Source of the DNA: Deltaproteobacteria bacterium RBG_13_49_15
Lineage (GTDB): Bacteria > Desulfobacterota > Desulfobacteria > Desulfobacterales > UBA2156
Assembly: GCA_001797695.1 (NCBI GenBank)
Contig: MGQD01000014.1
Span: 1,030 to 9,650, forward strand
Direction: 5' to 3'
DNA: 8,621 bases
Shown here piece after piece: positions 6,479 through 8,621 of the stretch; the stretch's first letter is position 1; the number at the start of each line of letters is the position of its first letter. The position numbers and the translations under genes are program-made. The notes below the pieces were generated by a model. That model ran no database searches. It was not told the origin of the DNA and saw only the letters and a program-made list of their open reading frames with translations.

Positions 6479-7672
6479 ATGATGAAAAAAGGGTTTTTGG
6501 TTTTTTTGACTGTAGCAGCAATGGCGTTTGGGTTTCCCTTCAGCGCTGCAGCGGAAGAAGGGGTGACGGATAAAGAGATCCATATCGGCCAGTGGGGTCC
6601 TCAAACCGGGCCGGCGGCGGCATGGGGATCAGTGGCACGGGGGACGGATGCCTATTTTAAAATGATCAACGCGGATGGTGGAATCAACGGCCGGCAGCTC
6701 ATTCACCACATGTTCGACGATGCCTATGACCCGGCTAAAACCGTGGCCGGCGTCAAAGAACTGCAGGAAGGGAAGGGGATGTTTGCATGGGTCTCAGGCG
6801 TGGGAACCGCTCCCGGACTTGCGGTAAAAGATTACCTCATGAACAAAAAGATCCCGTGGGTCGGTCCGTCTGCCGGATCGCTTCACTGGATCACGCCACC
6901 CCAGAAATATTTGTTTGCCGTTTACCCCCTTTACGAAATCGAAGCCAAAGCGCTGGTGCGATATGCGGTTGAAAAATTAGGGAAGAAAAAAATCGCTATC
7001 GTATATCAGAACGACGATTACGGGAAAAACGGCGTTCAGGGGGCTGCAGAAGAATTGGCCAGATTGAAGATGAAACTGGTTGCCGAGGTTCCCGTGCAGC
7101 TCACCGACAGCGATTTGAAGCCGCATGTCATGCAGCTCAAGACCTCCGAAGCGGATGCGGTCCTTTTGTGGACGAGCGTCAAACATGCGGTGATGACGAT
7201 CGGGACCAGCGCCGCCATGCAGTTTGCTCCGCAATTTTTAAGCACGAGCACCTGTTCGGATTTTCCGATGATGATGAGCATCAGCAAGGGGCTATGGAAA
7301 GGGGTTATTGCCGCCACATTTGCCGAACTCCCCGACTCAAAGAGTCCGCTCATGGCAAAATACAAAAAAGATGCCTTTGATAAATTTGCGGCAAAAGACG
7401 AACGATGGGGTCTTTTCTATTATGCCGGAATTGTATTTTCAGAACCGCTGGTAGAAGGGATCAAGCGGTGCGGAAAAGACTTGACCCGGGAAAAATTCGT
7501 GAGTGAGATGGAAAAGCTCAAGGATTTTCAGGGAATATCCGGAAAGATCAGCTACAAGCCTTTTGATGCCAATGATCCGTTCAGCAGACAGGGTCAGAAC
7601 CAGACGACCCTCCTAAAATGCATTGAAGGCGGTGCGGCTGAAAGACTGACGGACTGGATGACCATTCAATAA
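6479..7672 (+). CDS. livK: Periplasmic substrate-binding protein of the liv-type ABC importer
   Basis: The 397-residue product is a type I periplasmic binding protein (Peripla_BP_6 class) that captures the ligand and delivers it to LivH-LivM. The first 25 residues form a signal peptide: MMKKG, a hydrophobic core (FLVFLTVAAMAFGF), then SAAA before EE, with likely signal peptidase I cleavage after residue 25. No lipobox cysteine is seen. The mature part starts in the typical way with IHIGQWGPQTGPAAAWG and continues with the DAYDPAKTV segment, which follows the first beta-alpha unit in this family, and KKIAIVYQNDDYGKNG, which opens the second lobe. The gene ends in tandem TAA TAA codons. Family members bind leucine/isoleucine/valine, but relatives bind amides, urea, aromatic acids or other carboxylates, so ligand identity is open. 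I use the symbol livK for family and position, not proven specificity. Confidence 0.92.
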   Translation: MMKKGFLVFLTVAAMAFGFPFSAAAEEGVTDKEIHIGQWGPQTGPAAAWGSVARGTDAYFKMINADGGINGRQLIHHMFDDAYDPAKTVAGVKELQEGKGMFAWVSGVGTAPGLAVKDYLMNKKIPWVGPSAGSLHWITPPQKYLFAVYPLYEIEAKALVRYAVEKLGKKKIAIVYQNDDYGKNGVQGAAEELARLKMKLVAEVPVQLTDSDLKPHVMQLKTSEADAVLLWTSVKHAVMTIGTSAAMQFAPQFLSTSTCSDFPMMMSISKGLWKGVIAATFAELPDSKSPLMAKYKKDAFDKFAAKDERWGLFYYAGIVFSEPLVEGIKRCGKDLTREKFVSEMEKLKDFQGISGKISYKPFDANDPFSRQGQNQTTLLKCIEGGAAERLTDWMTIQ

Positions 7673-7681
7673 TAACCTGAA

Positions 7682-7715
7682 GGGGCTTCCCGGACGTCTC
7701 ACAAACGGAGGCCCC
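7682..7715 (+). promoter_or_regulatory. Strong GC-rich hairpin between livK and livG
   Basis: GGGGCTTCC (7682-7690) pairs with GGAGGCCCC (7707-7715) over nine base pairs including one G-T wobble, with a 16-nt loop. It begins 10 nt after the first livK stop codon. No U-tract follows, so it is unlikely to be an intrinsic terminator; since livG and livF must be expressed too, a role in stabilising the livK message or tuning read-through is more likely. The 3' arm contains the only GGAGG near livG. Confidence 0.55.
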
Positions 7716-7738
7716 GACACAATCTTGCCCGATTATTC

Positions 7739-8530
7739 ATGACCTTTTTCGAGATCAGACATCTGTCCATTTCTTTTGGAGGGCTCAGAGCGTTAAACGA
7801 CATCTGCTTTGAAGTCCAAAAGGGAGAAATTTTTGCCATCATCGGTCCGAACGGGGCTGGAAAGACCACTCTGTTCAATTGCATCAACGGCATCTACCGC
7901 CCCGAAGAGGGCGAAATTCTGTTCAAGGACCAACAACTGGAACGAAAGCGGCCGGACAAAGTTGCCAGGCTGGGGATTGCCCGAACCTTCCAGAACATCG
8001 AGCTGTTTCGCCATATGAACACCATGGAAAACATCATGCTGGGGCGCCACAATCATCTTAAAACCGGCCTTTTTCACGGCGCATTCATGTGGGGGAAGCG
8101 TTCTTTTGCGGGAAAGGAAGAAACGAAACACCGCCGACGGGTCGAAGAGATCATCGATTTTTTGGACCTCCATGCAGTGAGAAACCAGATCGTCGCCGCT
8201 CTTCCGTATGGAGTTCAGAAGGTGGTTGAATTGGCGAGGGCGCTTGCCACGGAACCTGAATTGCTGCTTCTGGATGAGCCCTGCGCCGGCATGAATTCGG
8301 AAGAAAAGCAGGACATGATATTTTGGATCAAAGACATCCAGGATCTGCTCGGAATCACGATCCTGCTCATCGAGCACGACATGAACATGGTAATGGACAT
8401 CTCGGATCGCATCCTTGTGATCAATTTCGGCAGGACCGTGACACAGGGGTCTCCTGATATGGTTCAGAAGCACCCGGAAGTCATCCGGGCCTACTTGGGA
8501 GAGGACATGGAAGTTGGCTCCCATCCTTGA
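7739..8530 (+). CDS. livG: Liv-type ABC transporter ATP-binding protein LivG
   Basis: The 263-residue cytoplasmic ATPase powers the importer as a heterodimer with LivF. It has a complete motif set: Walker A GPNGAGKTT (36-44), Q-loop Gln85 in RTFQNIELF, the LivG-type signature LPYGVQ (155-160, in place of LSGGQ), Walker B LLLLDEP (175-181) with catalytic Glu180, and the H-loop His213 in LLIEHDMNMVM. The segment CAGMNSEE after Walker B and a C-terminal extension (VIRAYLGED) are typical of LivG. The start at 7739 matches the family N terminus exactly and no upstream in-frame start exists. There is no Shine-Dalgarno sequence within the usual distance; the nearest GGAGG is 27 nt away inside the livK-livG hairpin. 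The end overlaps livF by 17 bp. Confidence 0.95.
   Translation: MTFFEIRHLSISFGGLRALNDICFEVQKGEIFAIIGPNGAGKTTLFNCINGIYRPEEGEILFKDQQLERKRPDKVARLGIARTFQNIELFRHMNTMENIMLGRHNHLKTGLFHGAFMWGKRSFAGKEETKHRRRVEEIIDFLDLHAVRNQIVAALPYGVQKVVELARALATEPELLLLDEPCAGMNSEEKQDMIFWIKDIQDLLGITILLIEHDMNMVMDISDRILVINFGRTVTQGSPDMVQKHPEVIRAYLGEDMEVGSHP
8497..8505 (+). promoter_or_regulatory. Ribosome binding site for the TTG start of livF
   Basis: GGGAGAGGA lies inside the 3' end of livG, with its GAGG (8501-8504) 9 nt before the TTG at 8514. The ATG at 8507 is in the livG frame and so cannot start livF. Confidence 0.6.
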
Positions 8531-8621
8531 AATCAAAAACATCGAAACCTATTACGACCTGATTTATGCCATCCGGGGGGTGTCCCTTTCCGTCGAGGAG
8601 GGGACCATCACCACCGTTTTG
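8514..8621 (+). CDS. livF: Liv-type ABC transporter ATP-binding protein LivF, partial (5' end only)
   Basis: The first 36 codons of the second ATPase run off the right edge. Starting at TTG the product reads MAPILEIKNIETYY and then has the family-typical YAIRGVSLSVEEG and ITTVL, which lead directly into the Walker A motif just outside the window. No other in-frame start codon is available nearby upstream. The 17-bp overlap with livG suggests coupled translation, expected for two ATPases that work as a pair. Function is assigned from the N-terminal strand pattern and position after livG, since no nucleotide-binding motif is yet visible. Confidence 0.85.
   Translation, partial: MAPILEIKNIETYYDLIYAIRGVSLSVEEGTITTVL

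Noticed and set aside
7793..8542. Long 249-codon open frame on the minus strand opposite livG
   Set aside because: livG has all ABC ATPase motifs in the opposite frame; the antisense translation has no recognisable domain and is rich in His, Asp and Gln, as expected of a shadow frame.

Overview
The window holds eight protein-coding genes, one of them cut by the right edge. There are no RNA genes, insertion sequences, CRISPR arrays or phage genes. Base composition is roughly balanced and codon use looks even across the genes. A complete high-affinity branched-chain-type ABC transporter operon, a short-Q-loop cytochrome bd subunit I and a free-standing prolyl-tRNA editing protein fit a Gram-negative environmental bacterium. 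A Desulfobacterota (deltaproteobacterial) host is my best guess, but it is an inference from gene content and general resemblance, not a placement.

Left part (81-2202, minus strand): two genes read leftward as a probable operon. First comes an FAD-dependent amine/amino-acid oxidase-fold protein whose motifs resemble mitochondrial FOXRED1. It is followed 13 bp later by a 10-TM EamA/DMT-type exporter. The 111-bp divergent gap (2203-2313) carries a good sigma70-like promoter pointing right.

Middle part (2314-4267, plus strand): a ProXp-ala/YbaK-like tRNA deacylase, a 139-bp gap with a possible 27-codon ORF, then a complete cydA. CydA has all the expected heme and quinol residues, but no cydB follows it, so this is an orphan subunit gene within the window.

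Right part (4397 to the window end, plus strand): a liv/HAAT operon in the order livM, livH, livK, livG, livF (livF partial). Two membrane permeases, a secreted periplasmic binding protein and two ATPases would form one importer for branched-chain amino acids or related carboxylates or amides. The 129-bp gap in front of livM has a plausible promoter, and immediately after its -10 box lies a 32-bp imperfect palindrome that looks like an operator. Between livK and livG is a strong GC-rich hairpin with no U-tract. It contains the only Shine-Dalgarno-like sequence near livG, which otherwise starts without one.

I see no clearly new multi-gene system. The observations most worth a second look are the cydA without cydB, the dyad at the liv promoter, the livK-livG hairpin with the leaderless-looking livG start, and the FOXRED1-like oxidoreductase paired with an exporter.
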